58,004 bases of DNA from Haplosporangium gracile (taxonomy: Eukaryota; Mortierellomycota; Mortierellomycetes; Mortierellales; Mortierellaceae). Made by a program: the position numbers and the translations under genes. The notes beneath the pieces are model-generated. The model did not search any database. It was not told the DNA's origin and saw nothing but the letters and a program-made list of their open reading frames with translations. Location of the stretch: assembly GCA_015499985.1 (NCBI GenBank), contig JAAAUF010000132.1, positions 1 through 58,004 of the forward strand, written 5' to 3'. Each line of letters begins with the position of its first letter. Position 1 is the first letter of the stretch. Shown here one piece after another: positions 1 to 12,269 of this stretch.

Positions 1-1755
1 TTTTTCTACAACGCCCGACCGAGAACAGGGACAAGGTCTACTAATGAAATCAAAACCAACACCCACGCGGTCTGCTTTGTTCGCTTTACACACCAACAAA
101 CCAACTATTATTAACCTTGAAGCAATGAAGTCAGAGGAATGAACCTGCCCTACCCCTGGCTCTTTTATTTTGTCGCAACGAACGAGTGCACTAACGTTTA
201 ACGGGGAACAAGATGACCAATACTCTGTCTTTGTATCGATAACGCAGAATAAAGTAATTAGGTGGTGCCTGACTATTTTTTTTTCCTCTCTGCGAATAGC
301 AATGAGAGATCGGATTTAGTGAGAGAATGGTTGGTGACCTCTTCAGAACCCTGACTTACTCATTTTGCTCGTTTTTCTCCTTCCGATTGGAGTAGTTGAA
401 GAGTACTTTTTTGCTATTGATCACAATGCCCCCATCAAAACGTGATTTGACTTTCTTTATGTTCGACGAATAACCAGTACGCTCCTTTCAATTGGGTCCA
501 CAAAAACGCACCCAATTACCAAAGGTAAAAAACAAAGAAATCAACAAGAAATGCGATAAAAGAAAAGAAAGCACGACAGATGAGAGTTAGGGAGCCCAAA
601 GACGAACGCAAAGGTATTGTCGAGAGAGTACAAAAACTCTGTGTTCCACAGCTCAAGGGCAAACAGGTTCTACACACATTCGCTTTTATTCTGTGTCTAC
701 TGTGAAGCGAGAGCATATATAAAGAAAGATAGAAGCAACTTATCGGCACGAGAGAGAACCATTCAAGCAGCCTCGTAAAGGTCTCGACCAAGCCCTTTGT
801 TGTTTATTATGGAATCACTGCAGTCAGTCAAAAAGTTCTTTCATGTTGACGGGCAAATCAAAATCACAAAAAAAAAAGCTCATTATTTTTCTGTCTCCGT
901 CTGTTCGTTCGTTCTTTCTTGTTCCGTTCCCATCACCCACATTCTGAGAGCCGTCGCCCTCACCCCCCTCCTCCCCTTCGCCGTCCATGGAAAGACCAGA
1001 CAATGGCAATGTAAGACCATAGAACAAGGTACATACAGCGCCTTTCCTTTAGCAAACCAATCGTTGTGCGGAGAAGTAAAAAAGTACTAACTAAATTATT
1101 GCGAAGGGGTCAGGGCGTCGCGGTCAATTACAATCTTTCTTTTCATCCTGTCACCCACAACATGCAACCATACAAACATAAACATATGGGACGAAAGGTG
1201 GAGGAGGACAGGTAGGAGTGGAGTAAGGCCTGTGTTGGAGATGGGTTGTATTTGATCATGTCAAGCCGAACCCCATTTTCTTCATTATCTTTGATCACAA
1301 ACAGGAAAAAAAAGCATTGTTAATAGATCATACTTCTACATTTCTTGTCTTTTTGATTTCCCACAACCACATCTCATGTAAAGCCTTTCTCCTTTCCGCT
1401 CAAATGAAAGAACAACAGCAGCAAAAATAAAATGGCGGTTACTCGGTAAAGGTCGAATGCCAGTTGTATGCCTTGCAAGGTACCATCAACGTTAAGGTTT
1501 TGTTCGAGAGAAAGCCCACCCAAATGTTCCTGCTCCACATACTTTTTCAAATGCTTCCTGCCTCGCCCACTAGTATTGCCTACCTGCCATCGCTCACAAA
1601 TGCGGGACTCGGTTATCCGGACACATTTCTTTAAAGCTCCGAAAATAGGACGGGGCGCCACAAAGGCATCCATCACCATGCCATGTACAGAATAAACAAC
1701 ATATGTTTTTTTGTTAATTAAACTAGTACTAAAAAGAACGAAGAGGTCTAAGGTG
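1..1755. other. Left-edge stretch without a firm gene
   Basis: I see no gene with a recognisable product here. The interval lies downstream of the minus-strand FYR-domain gene and should hold its 3' UTR. The one coding-like piece is a minus-strand frame at 1374-1681, listed separately. The rest is AT-rich sequence with short homopolymers. Confidence 0.5.
1374..1681 (-). CDS. Possible small ORF or 3' exon, unknown product
   Basis: A minus-strand frame starting at the ATG at 1679-1681 gives about 100 residues, ending in a hydrophobic, phenylalanine-rich tail and a basic end (SGKEKGFT). The middle has mixed, protein-like composition (for example CVRITESRICERW and LSLEQNLNVDGTLQG) and little low complexity. 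It lies just downstream of the stop of the FYR-domain gene on the same strand. It could be a tiny gene, an alternative terminal exon of that gene, or chance open sequence in a 3' UTR. I recognise no domain. Open frames of this length occur by chance elsewhere in the window, so confidence is low. Confidence 0.2.
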
Positions 1756-4194
1756 CTATGCTGTAGCGTCCTCAGTAGTATCAGGCTTGACAGTATCTTC
1801 ACTCTCACTGGCCTCCTCAGCGGTGATGATCACAATGGGTGGGTTAGTAGTCGTCGAAGCAGCAGTCGCTGCAGTCGAGGCTGATAGAGTCTCGGCCAAA
1901 TCGTCCTCCTTGTCGTCAATGTCAACATCCTCATCCGCCGTATCCTTATCCGACAAGGTCTCATCGCCATCCAACACATCTACCTCCTCCTGCTCGTCAT
2001 CCTCTCCATCTCCTTCCTTGTCTCCTTCTCCTTCTTCCTCGGCATCAGCCTCAGCTTCGGCATCGGCTTCAGCTTCCTCAGACTCATTGGGCTCTTGCAT
2101 CTCATCATCACTCGCTGCTCGAGACTTGTCGGCACTGTCTGGTCCAGATCCAATTTGATGGATTTTGAGCGATGCCAAATGCTTGGCCTTTTTCTTCTTT
2201 GGTGTTCCCAACGAAGCATACTCGTCATCCTCATCTTCTTCTTCCTCCTCGTCGTCCTCATTATTACCCTGATCACCCTCACCTCCCTTGCCGCCCTTGG
2301 CCGATCCCAAGTTAGAGCTCTTGCGCTTCTCGGGGGTACTGGGTGGCTTGACAGAGGGCTCCTCGAACCGCTGCATGATATACGATTTGCACTCGTCAGC
2401 ATGTGGCAGGTCCTGAATCATCTTGGCAATCGTCGCATTGGAAAATCCAAAGTAGTCTGGTCCTGAAGCAGAGTTCGAATGGTCTCGTTTCCGAATAGCG
2501 TTGGCAGTCTTGACGACATGTGTCCATGCTCCCGTTGCTGTTCCGGCAATGATAGGCTTGCCAGGCTGGTCTTCCGCATCAATTTGGAACTATCACACAA
2601 CAATCAGGTGATGGATGGCCGGAATGTTAGTTTTCGTGAAGCATTAGTCAACGCCACCAAATTAATCAAGAACTAGTATTCATATACTTTTTTTACCTTT
2701 GGTGCCTCGCCATCGTCAATGACACTGCAGGTGTACACAGTCTGCTCATTCGGGTTGACCATACTGTTGTAGGAACGGGACATAGTGTATCCAACAGGCC
2801 AGATATAGCGCTCGTTGTGGAAAGCCTCGCGATCAGAGACAACATGTCCGATCTTCATAATGGTGATAATGCCAATCGTCACCGGGAACTTGATGCTACC
2901 ATCCTCATTTTTCTCCAACACCTGAACCTTGCGGACCTTGTTCGAGTTGGGCTTGAGCTTGCTAGAGTTGTGGATCCGTTTAGGCTTTTGGGTGGCGGAC
3001 CCGACATTGGTGATCGTCGAGGGTGTCGATGCTGGTGCTGGCTCCTTATGATCCTTGCGACCGGTGACAGCAGGGGATCGACGTCCTCCTGCCTTGCCAG
3101 CTGTCTTTTTGGGGTGATGAGCGGCTGGCGAGGACGACCTTGTCTCTTTGGCGGCTGGGACTCGAAGGTGCTTGTTATTGGAGATAGGTGGCGCAGGAGC
3201 CCTTGTAGGGGTGACGCGGCGAGACCGGAAATGGCTGTACAATGACGAGTCGGACAGGTCGCTGTCACTGCTCATAGACGAGAGAGTATCGGGACTCGAG
3301 TCTGATTCCCGTTCATAAGTACAAATCTTATCCAGCAGAATGCTATCGATGACGAATTGCAAAGTAAATTGAGCTGGTTAGTGTCTTTATCGTGATAGCG
3401 AAGCTTGTCTATTTAACCTGGTTGTTAACACAGAGCATAAATTGACGATGGTTCGCTTACTTCTTCTCCCTGCGCAAATTCCTTGCTCTCCGGTTCGATC
3501 GATCCAGTTCAATGCCCAGTCGCTCGTTTTCCTGTTGACATTTGTGAACAATGATGAGAAATAAAAAAGGTATGTCAGCAAAAAAAAGTTTCTTCCAGAG
3601 TAGAATGAGTCCACCGTTGCTTCTGGCATGGCAAGAAATACTCCATACCTCCAAAACTTCCTTGAGTTTCCGCTTCAATCGCCTGTACTTCTCATCCGAG
3701 GGTTGCCGCGATTGATGTTCCATCTTGTGCTCCTCCTCCTCGACTGGATGGTGCCCATTGACCTTGGAGAACTTTTGTCCTCGCTTTGATTCCCGTTCGA
3801 CATGTTTCCTAGGCTTCTTCTCGACAGTTTTCTCCGCAGAATGTTGACCTGCAATGGATGTTCCGTTTGGCAAGGATGTGGCGTGGTTGATTGTGTCGGC
3901 GTCCGATCCGTCATCCGTATCCATCTTGAGTGCATCATAACTATCGCCCTCGGTCTTAAGTGGCTCCTTGTCCTCTGCAGCCGACAATAAAGCATACTCC
4001 TCAGGCTGAAGTGAGTCTTTGGCCGTCGTGTTGTCATCCTTCTCTTCCTCTTCCTGTTGCTGTTTCTGCTGCTGCTGCTGTTCCTCCTCTGATCGCATCG
4101 TAATATCCTTGTCCTTGATAGTAGTAGACCCTGTGGTGGGTTCCATGACAGGTGAGGCAGGTGTCATATCAATATCGCTGTTAGAAGGAACCAT
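1756..4194 (-). CDS. TBRG1-like nuclear protein with FYRN and FYRC domains
   Basis: The predicted protein has 698 residues in four exons: 4194-3649, 3531-3461, 3342-2697 and 2589-1756. All junctions are GT-AG and keep frame. Residues 1-165 are acidic and polar with a Gln/Glu run. A charged helix follows (about 168-215, through NLRREKNILLDKI), as in TBRG1. A Ser/Pro/Lys linker precedes the FYRN domain (about 360-421; FHNERYIWPVGYTMSRSYNS) and the FYRC domain (about 422-505; IAGTATGAWTHVVKTAN, then PDYFGFSN). The last 190 residues are acidic with two basic patches and a Glu/Asp/Ala tail. FYRN plus FYRC form one fold found in MLL/trithorax-type proteins and TBRG1. No SET, JmjC or PHD domain is encoded here, so TBRG1 is the best match. 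A nuclear, chromatin-linked role is inferred. The third exon start at 3342 was chosen because it restores the helix and the frame; the AG at 3375-3374 breaks the frame. Confidence 0.88.
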
Positions 4195-4738
4195 GACTTT
4201 TTTGAACTATGAGGAGATAACAGGAAGAGCAACATAAGACAATACGGTTAATTGCTTGTTGAGGTGGACTCGCATATCATCAGTAGAGAATTGTGTCATG
4301 CCTGCAGGGAGAAAGTCAAGCTGATCAGGTAGCTTCTTTGCTGGTGCTGTTTCGAACGGCCCGGTTATGTGAGTATAGCCCTCATTACCTTTTGAGTCTT
4401 TTTATCGGATCTTATTGATCGGAGATCGAGGTTCGAAGAGTTAAGACGGAGAAAGCACGAAGGAAGAGGAGCCGACGTGTCGATGGCGATGTGGGAAGAT
4501 TCCTTGTCTTTGCGCAGGGTGGTTTATGTGGCGAAAGTGAGTATTATTTGATGACGAGTGTGTTTGAAGGGGAGGAGTTGTGGTTGAAGGCGGGGGGTGG
4601 ATCGAAGAAAGGGAGGGAAGAAAGGAAGGAATGGAAAAAAGGTCTGCGGAAAAAGAAGAGGAGTAAAATCTCTTTTTCCTCTGAGTGGTTGTTTACATTT
4701 CGGTGCGAGGGGTGAGCGGAACGATCAACCGGCTGAGA

Positions 4739-4780
<42 letters not shown>

Positions 4781-5833
4781 GAGTGAGCGAGGGAGAAGGG
4801 GAGAGGGAAGCAGAGAAAAATAAAGCGAGTCATCTCTGGCGCACAGAATAAAGGGAAGGAGTTTTTCTTTTTGCGTAGTCAATGAAACTTGTCCAACATC
4901 AACCATCGACTGTCAATTAAGACAGAGGAAAGAGTGAAGGAAGAGAGAGGGTGAGCTTGGTTAGACATATAGTTTTATGATAGTAATGTGCCGTTGCAGT
5001 GTAAAGAGGCATAGGTCCAGTGCGGTGAATGAGAGGGAGCACACATAAAAAAGCACAAAAGGGAATGGAAGGGAAGAGCAGAGTCGAGCACGAAGGTGGA
5101 GGCGAGTGTCGAAGGAAAAGTTGCCAGGGGGAGGAAGAGAGGAGAGAGGAGAGGGGAAGGAAAATCAAGAGATAAGAAAAAATCTTTTTTTGTGCAATTG
5201 TGAGCCATAAGGAAATAGAAGAACTTCACTCGGACAAACAGACAAAGGATACACTGTTTATTCAAAAGGAACAAAAGCGAGAAAGAAAAAATATCAAAGA
5301 ACGATAGCTGGCACTGGTAACGAATATAGGTTCTACAAAGGGATAGCATAGGAAGGAAACCAGGAAAAGTGATTTGGTTAAAGGAAAGTACGCGGCAGAC
5401 CAAGGCAAGCTGTGTTCACAGCTGTCGACGCGTCTTTTTTGACAGGAGTGACCAGTATCAATCGATGCGCGATTAAGGGCCGTTTCAGTGCCTGATCGCA
5501 TCCGTCTTGATTGGATTTAGAGGTGTGTAGTGGATCATTCTTTTCTTGCTCCTTTGCCACTTGCAGACAGGACTCGTACTTCTTCTACTTCTTTTCTTAG
5601 GTTCATCATTCTCTGTTCTCACGCATCTTCTCTCATCTTTTTTGCCTTTATTTTCTCCTCATTCCCTTGCGTGCTCACTCTTCAAACACTTTCTCCAAGA
5701 ACAAGAACAAAACACTTCCATCACAACACTCTCTCCACTCTTTTCTAGACCACTCATTAACAACCCATTTCAAGCCTCACTTCCACCCCTTTTCTTCGCT
5801 CGTCTTACACATTACCTTTCAACCAACAACATC
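4195..5833. other. Divergent intergenic region between the FYR gene and MOB2
   Basis: This is the shared upstream region of two divergent genes. The half next to MOB2 (about 5560-5833) is strongly C/T-rich on the plus strand, like the 5' leaders of other genes here. The middle (4480-5170) is G/A-rich on the plus strand and contains a GA microsatellite. I see no coding exon. Confidence 0.6.
4744..4774. repeat. GA dinucleotide microsatellite
   Basis: About 15 uninterrupted GA units in the purine-rich part of the divergent intergenic region. It is flanked by degenerate GGGAGG runs. Confidence 0.9.
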
Positions 5834-7704
5834 ATGAGCAGCTTCTTCAACATCAGGTGAGTCTCAATGGGACACTCACGCAGAAAGAGACATCAAGCTG
5901 TCAGCAAGAACCATTGTTACTGAAAAGAGTTAACACCCTTGCTTTCCTTCGTCGTTGTTGCTATCGCTTGGCTCGACGTTTTTGTCCTGGCTGTTTGTTC
6001 AATCTTCAATTCGCGTCATGGTTATTTTTTATTGATTGTTGCAGCTAACAAAAAAAGGACAAACACTCACTCCTCTTCTCCTTTTTTCTTCAATGAATAG
6101 TGGCAAGTTCGGAGGCAAGACCAAGCCAAAGCGGTCATCGTCAGCTGTGCGTCCATTGTTCCTCTGCCCACCTTACTGCAATAACTCGATCGTAAAGGGC
6201 AATTTTAAGACGATTGTCCAGCTTCCAAAGTACGTCGACGGGAACGAATGGCTTGCCGTCAATGGTAAGTCTGGGGGTGATTGTTCTTTTTAAAGAACCG
6301 GGAAGTATGCCCATGACTTAAGAAAAATAGGAACACTGACTGGAGCAATAAGCAGCAAAAAGAAGTAATAAAAGAGGGGAAAGGAAGGGAGATTGCCTAG
6401 TGTATGAAGTTAAGGATTTTTTTTTTAAGTGTTTGGATGCATCTTGACTCTCCACAAACAAACAATCGGATGGAAGGAAAGCAATTCCCTTCTCGGGATT
6501 TATTTTTCTTTTATTTCATTCTTCTGTCAGCTGTGAAAAGAGCCTTTTTTTTTTTCTCCCACACAAGCACTTAATCACATACAAACATCCACACTCTAAA
6601 CAGATACACGCATCCCGTACGATGTACGATGAATCATGCGGTTCATTTGCGATACAACAAGATTAATCCCAATACGCAAAGAATAGAAAAAAGAAAGAAA
6701 TAGCGATCCCGGCCCTGATACGCACCAATTGGTTCTCTGTCGTTTCCTTTGTGTTATGCAACATCCTTCTTCCCCCCTTCCTCTCACCTCCCCCCATCTA
6801 CCCCACTGCAGAATGTTATTTTCTTCCCATCCCCCAGAATGGCCTGGGCCTTTGTGTACCTTTGAACTGACCAAATATGTTCTTTTTTGCCTTGAATCTA
6901 CCTCTCTAGTATTTGACTTTTACAACTATATCAACATGTTCTATGGATCCATTTCCGACTTTTGCACGCTCAGGGATTGCCCAACCATGTCAGCAGGACA
7001 AGGGTATGTGTTTTTTTTTTTTTTTTTTTTCGAAGGTGGACGTATTCCTCTCGTGCGTGCGTTTGGACTCTACAGGAGGATTGCACCATTCGTATTCGAT
7101 CTAAACTATTTCTTGGTACTTCCTTCCTTCCTTCTTTGCCGTCTGACAATGTTTCCATTTTCTTTTTTTCCTTTGATCAAACTTAGATTCGAGTATTTGT
7201 GGATGGACGGACAAAAGAAAACGAGCAGAGTACCAGCACCTCAGTACATTGACTTTGTGATGAGCTGGATTCAAACCCTTGTCAACGACGAAGGCACCTT
7301 CCCCACCAAAGACGGTACGCTTTCTCTCTTTATATCGAACGGCTCATTCTCACATTGGTCAAGGACAAGCACGATGAGTCTAACGCACATATTCTTCGGT
7401 TATGTTCTTTACTTTTATTCATCCTCGCTACATTTTTTATTCTTTTTTATTAATAGGTCGTGAGTTTCCATTGACGTTCCAGCAGACGGTACGGGGCATT
7501 TTCAAGCAGCTAATCCGGGTGTTTGCACACATCTACCACTCACATTACGACAAGGTGCTTTCACTATGCCAGGAGGGCCACTTCAACTCGCTTTTTGCAC
7601 ACTTTGTCAGTTTCGGTCGGGAATTCGATCTCTTAGATAAGAAGGATATCGTACCGCTGCAGGACTTGATCGATATCATGGACGGCAATGGCATCCTGTG
7701 CTGA
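5834..7704 (+). CDS. mob2: MOB2-type NDR/LATS kinase activator
   Basis: The 218-residue protein is built from five exons: 5834-5856, 6101-6264, 6910-7003, 7187-7314 and 7457-7704. Mob proteins bind and activate NDR/LATS kinases; fungal Mob2 partners the Orb6/Cbk1 kinase in polarity and cell separation. The Mob/phocein core runs from about residue 38 to the end. The zinc site is complete: C81 and C86 (CTLRDC), H161 and H166 (HIYHSH). The segments PQYIDFVMSWIQ and FPTKDGREFP point to MOB2 rather than MOB1, as does the segment LFLCPPYCNNSIVKGNFKTI before the core. Length is normal for the family. The start codon lies in a 23-nt coding exon; the second exon begins after TGAATAG and completes the split Ser codon. 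An AATAAA lies at 7839-7844. The arginase gene is convergent downstream. Confidence 0.93.
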
Positions 7705-8801
7705 GATGTTGGCTGGAGCTAGAGCTTGCTCCCATTCTAAACGGGAGAGTGAGGGAGGCTACAACGTAGGCCCGCACTCACGCAAGCAAGCAAAGCAAAC
7801 AAGACTAAAGAGTTGTGGTGAGAGGCAGGCGACGCCAAAATAAAGAAACGAAAAAGGACGTCATGTACATTTTCACCCCACACTATTCCCTATTGCGTTA
7901 CGCCACATTCCCACCTTGTTCCTGGAAATGAATCCGAATGGGATTCCCCTGAGGCCTTCGTTCCTGAGAATCACACCACGGATCATCAACATGGCTATGA
8001 ATCAACTGATATTTCCTGATCCCCCGTGAACACGACTACTTAAACATGTTGAAGGTACCAGATCTCCTATGAACAGCGACGCTTTGAACAAGTTCTCAAT
8101 GAATGATAGCCTTGGAGCTACCAGATCCCGTCCATTTTTCAACAAACTTATCACAACATTTTGCGGTTCCGAAATTTAACGAACAAGATGGACATGTGTA
8201 TTGAAAATTTTCGTTCAGCTATCTAATAAAAATTAAGGAAAGTCTCCATCAGATAAAGGAAAAAAAAGAGAACGTCTACAATGCCCAATGTGTAGGGTGA
8301 ATATTTCTGTCTTTAGCCTGTCAACACAGTCCTTTGCTTGTTGTTGCTAAGAAGAAACGAAAAGAACGGAAAGATAATCCCTTCCATCCTCGCACTTCCT
8401 CCAAGCAACGATAAAAGCAAAGATTTTAACCTCCTCGCAAACCCTTCTTCATATTCAAGGTAAGGGCTCGCTTTGCGTCTTTTGGTAGTTTTGGAGTTTT
8501 TGTAAGAAGCTCATGGCTAAGGAAAGGCGGGGGTGCTGTTGGTGAGTTGTTTTTCTGGATTTTTTTTGTGTGGTGATGTTTTTTTGCTTTTGTGGTATTT
8601 TGAAATGTTTTTTGGTGCTTTTGATTTTTTCTGTTGGATGCCGGGTTGTCGAATGGTAGTGATAAAAGGGGGGATTATCGGGTAGATAGAAAGAGTGGCG
8701 AAGGTGGGGGGGATAGTGTGTTTGCCTTAGAGTTCATAACATAGTATTTTTTTGTTGTTTTTTGGGTGTCCATGTGTAAGATGCAAGGAAGGTTTGGGGG
8801 T
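7705..8801. other. Convergent intergenic region, MOB2 and arginase 3' ends
   Basis: This stretch should hold both 3' UTRs. An AATAAA motif at 7839-7844 suits MOB2 polyadenylation. The interval 8480-8760 is T- and G-rich on the plus strand, consistent with the 3' end of a minus-strand gene. I see no further gene. Confidence 0.6.
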
Positions 8802-10460
8802 TTAGAGGAGAGTCTCGCCCATGGCACAGCGAACGAGCGAGCATCCGATGGTGACGGTCTGGAAGACGGCCTGGTCGTCCTCGAGCGAGGGGTTGACCTC
8901 CATCAAGTCCATGGCGACGAGAGCACCGGTCTCGTGGATGGCCTCGCAGATGTAGTGGCCCTCACGGAAGGTGAGACCTCCGCGGACAGGGGTACCTGAG
9001 AAATTATATGAAAGAAAAAAAAAGTCGCTGTGTAAGTGAAACCTATTCAACATAATCACTCACACATTCGAGTCGAGTTACCCCGCATCATCGTGGGACA
9101 AGGGATAAGAAAATTTACCGGTGGAGGGGGCGACGGTGGGGTCGAGGGCATCGACGTCAAAGCTAAGGTGGATGGGACGAGAGCCGTTGGGGGAGACGTG
9201 CTCGATGGCCATCTCAACGACCTTGGCAATGCCGTACTTGTCGACTTCGTGCATGGAGAAGGCCTTGATGCCGTTCTCGCGGAGGATCTTCTTCTCGCCA
9301 GCGTCGACGTCACGGAGACCGATGTAGACGAGGCGGTCGGGGGTGAGGCAGGGCTTGACCCAGCTGAACTCCTTGACCTGGCCGGCAATTCCGAGCAAGA
9401 ACGAGATGGGGCAGCCGTGGATGTTTCCACTGTCGGTCGACTCGGGAGTGTTGATATCCTGTTGGTTATGAGTGATCAGGAACACAAGAACAAGAACGAA
9501 AATGAGGGATTATTAGATAGGGAACACAAATGTGCCTATGTGCATGTGTGAGGCACTAATTCTCTATCCATGATCCCATGAGGTAATTAATTTTGGCTTC
9601 CACTCCAAAGATAGGTATCATGTCCTGCTGTCTGTCTATAATCAGATCCTCTTTTCCTTGCAAGTCAAAGCCACACATTCCAGGCACATAATCAGAGTCG
9701 ATCGTCCGCGCATGGAATCAGCCCTCTCTCTCATTCTGTCCATGTCCATCCCCTTCCTTCCCTTTCCCTTCATCCGTATAACAGCAAATTAATCATATGT
9801 CTGCGGGTTTCATAAAAATAAAAAAATATTTTTAAACTTACAGCATGGGCATCGACCCAGATCAAACCAGCGTTGGGGTGGACAGCCATAGTGCCAGAGA
9901 CAGTGCCAAGGGCAATCGAGTGGTCACCTCCAATAGTCAAGGCAAGTGAGCCCTCCTTCAGGTGCGAGGCAACAGAGGTCGCAACAGACTCGGTCACGGC
10001 AGAGACAAAGCGGGCGTTGAGGAGCTTGCCAACTGGGGGATCTGAGGCAGGCTGCATAACGCTGTAGTCACGGTGGCCGTCAAACTTGACCTGCCACTCG
10101 AGCTCCTTGAGCTGATCAAGGAGGCCAAACTCGATGATCTTGAGGGGACCCTGATCAACACCGGCTCTAGGCTATTATATATTATATTGTTGTAAAAGAG
10201 CAGATTTTGTTTGTAAATGTTAGGTCAAAGTATGAATACAAATAAGAGTAATAAAACGATGCAAAACAGTCGAAACAAAGAGAGGCCAAAAAGCGCAGTT
10301 CAGTGATCAGCTCAGGGGCAAACGACAAGAGGGAATCAGAGAATGAGAGAAGGAATGAGAATGAGAACAAGTATATGTGTCTTACCTGACCGCCAGAGAA
10401 TGGGACGCCAACAACACCGATGGACTTTTGCTTGAGGAACTTGTGCTGGACAGAGGACAT
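8802..10460 (-). CDS. car1: Arginase (EC 3.5.3.1)
   Basis: The 312-residue enzyme is encoded by four exons: 10460-10386, 10171-9842, 9458-9119 and 8995-8802. It hydrolyses L-arginine to ornithine and urea in the cytosol and opens arginine use as a nitrogen source. All manganese ligands of the ureohydrolase family are visible: H109 (GGDHSIALG), D132, H134 and D136 (DAHADINT), D236 and D238 (SFDVDALDP). H149 in GNIHG matches the proton-shuttle histidine of animal arginases, and E281 in [10 protein letters not shown] matches the late acidic active-site residue. The full sequence aligns with arginase, not agmatinase (VPFSGGQ start, ETLL end). Length is typical. One splice junction falls inside the DAHA-DINT metal motif, immediately before D136. 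Regulation cannot be read from the sequence; arginine induction is usual in fungi. Confidence 0.97.
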
Positions 10461-12269
10461 AGTGTGTTATATGTGTATGAGTGAAGTGTTTTTTGTTAAT
10501 GAAGAGGGAGAGAGAAGGGGAGAGTGTGTTGAGTGATGAGATCAGTTTATTAAAAAAAATTGGACACGGGTCCACTCCCCTGCCCTTTTATTCTCTTTGG
10601 GTCGTCTCAGTCTTTTCTCTTTTTTTTTTTTTTTTTTTACTTTTTTTTTCAAAAATTGCTTTTTTATACGTTTATGTTCAAAAATGGCATTTTTCCCACC
10701 CTCCCATTCAAGCCCTTGTTGACAGCCCCAGGAATAATTATTTCACGACAAAAGGACCTTAACATTTTTTTTGGCTGGTTTTGCCCGTGTCCCTCTGCCG
10801 ACTTTTTTGCTTGCTTGTTTTGTTCCACTCCTCCATCAATTCATCAACTCTACTGCTGCTACAGTACAGTACCAAGAGGTGGCAACAATCACAAAGTTGG
10901 GTAAGGTTCTTCCTCTTTCCTCTCTTCTTTGCAAACAGGGAAGGCAAATATCGTTGTACGAAGACACATGTACCTTGTAAGCAGCCAATTGGTCGCTCTC
11001 CACCTTCTTCCCGTTTCCTACTACTATCGCCCATTTTGCAACTCCTTCGCAGCCTTTGTACGTTAGTGACTCAGTGAGGTCATCGCCCAAGAAGAGGAGA
11101 GGCTCTTTTGTGGAGGTGCAGCACAAAATAAATATGGTGGCCACCGCACTTTGTTGTTAGGCCAAATTGCCCTTTTTGTATTTGTTCTGTTTGTTTTGTT
11201 TTTATTCAGGCTCGTCGATCGAAGGGCACCCCCCAATCATTTTATGAAGTGGTGGTCCAGCCATCCAGAGATCACTCCAGCGTACCCACCTTTGAAGCCA
11301 TGCGAGACACACGATATAAAACAAGCAAGAACAACAGTAACACAGCAGGTGGAAGGAGGACGAAGGAGAGCATGGGCGGAGTGAGTGATGTCATATTCAA
11401 AATAAGATGGTGTCGATACGAGACAAGAGACAAGAGACTATAACGACGATTATCCTGTGAAGGTACGAAGGTGCGAAGGTGGTATGGTAAGGAAGGTGTG
11501 GGGCTTGGATTCCATTGTATCCTTCTTGTCAATTATGGAGCAAACCTCTCATTCGTCAATAAGAGAGGGTTTAAATTGCAATGAAAATAAAATGAATGAA
11601 AATCAAAGCAATGCTTTGGCTGTTTGTCCGCCTGGCCCTATTCAGGTCAGTCCTGGCTCTCTCAGCCAGTGGAGTAGCAAGACAGAACCTCCTTTACGCT
11701 TGCTCCTTTATTGTTTTCATTCTTTCGCCTCTCCTTTCCTTTTCACTTCTTTCGCTCTTCATCTACTGACTACTTACTCACTCATCGCTCGCAACTCACA
11801 GGACAACAAGCACTCCTCCTCCAGTAAGCATACCGTCTTCATAACAGCATGTACCCAGTGGGTTGACGGACAAACAGAACAAGCAAGCACGACACGCACA
11901 CACACACACGCACACACACACACGCCACCACACCCCGCCTGGCTCGTATGATGTCCGTCCTGGTCTACTGCCTCCGATGCACACGACTTTATCTTGTCCC
12001 TTTTGGCCCTTTCTTGTGCCTTGTGTTGCACTCCACTGTCAACACGATGACAAACCTATGGCTTTTACTTCCTGCTTCTGTTAACTTTTTTACCCATCGC
12101 TCCCTCTGCGTTCCTTTTCCTTGTCTTTGCTCTATTCTTCCATCACTACTAGATAGCCTCTTCCCTACCTTGCACATATCCCCATCTCGCCATCAACAAC
12201 ACCGCCTGGAAAACAACCGCAACCGGAAACAAACGACTACAAAGTACAACAACAGCAACAAATCACATC
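10461..12269. other. Divergent intergenic region between arginase and the MAPKK
   Basis: It is the shared upstream region of arginase (minus) and the MAPKK (plus). It contains a T-run at 10620-10639, a CA microsatellite and, next to the MAPKK, a C/T-rich leader (about 12080-12260). I see no coding exon. Confidence 0.55.
11896..11932. repeat. CA dinucleotide microsatellite
   Basis: CA units interrupted by two CG units, about 340 nt upstream of the MAPKK start codon. Confidence 0.85.

Noticed and set aside
1787..2466. Plus-strand frames opposite the FYR-domain gene
   Set aside because: They are antisense shadows of acidic and repetitive codons in the real gene.
3374..3384. Alternative acceptors for the third exon of the FYR gene
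   Set aside because: They put the exon out of frame or lead straight to a stop; the AG at 3344-3343 keeps frame and restores the conserved helix.
6729..7463. A 244-codon frame over the MOB2 locus
   Set aside because: It runs mostly through MOB2 introns and reads only pieces of the Mob exons; the spliced Mob2 model explains the conserved residues.
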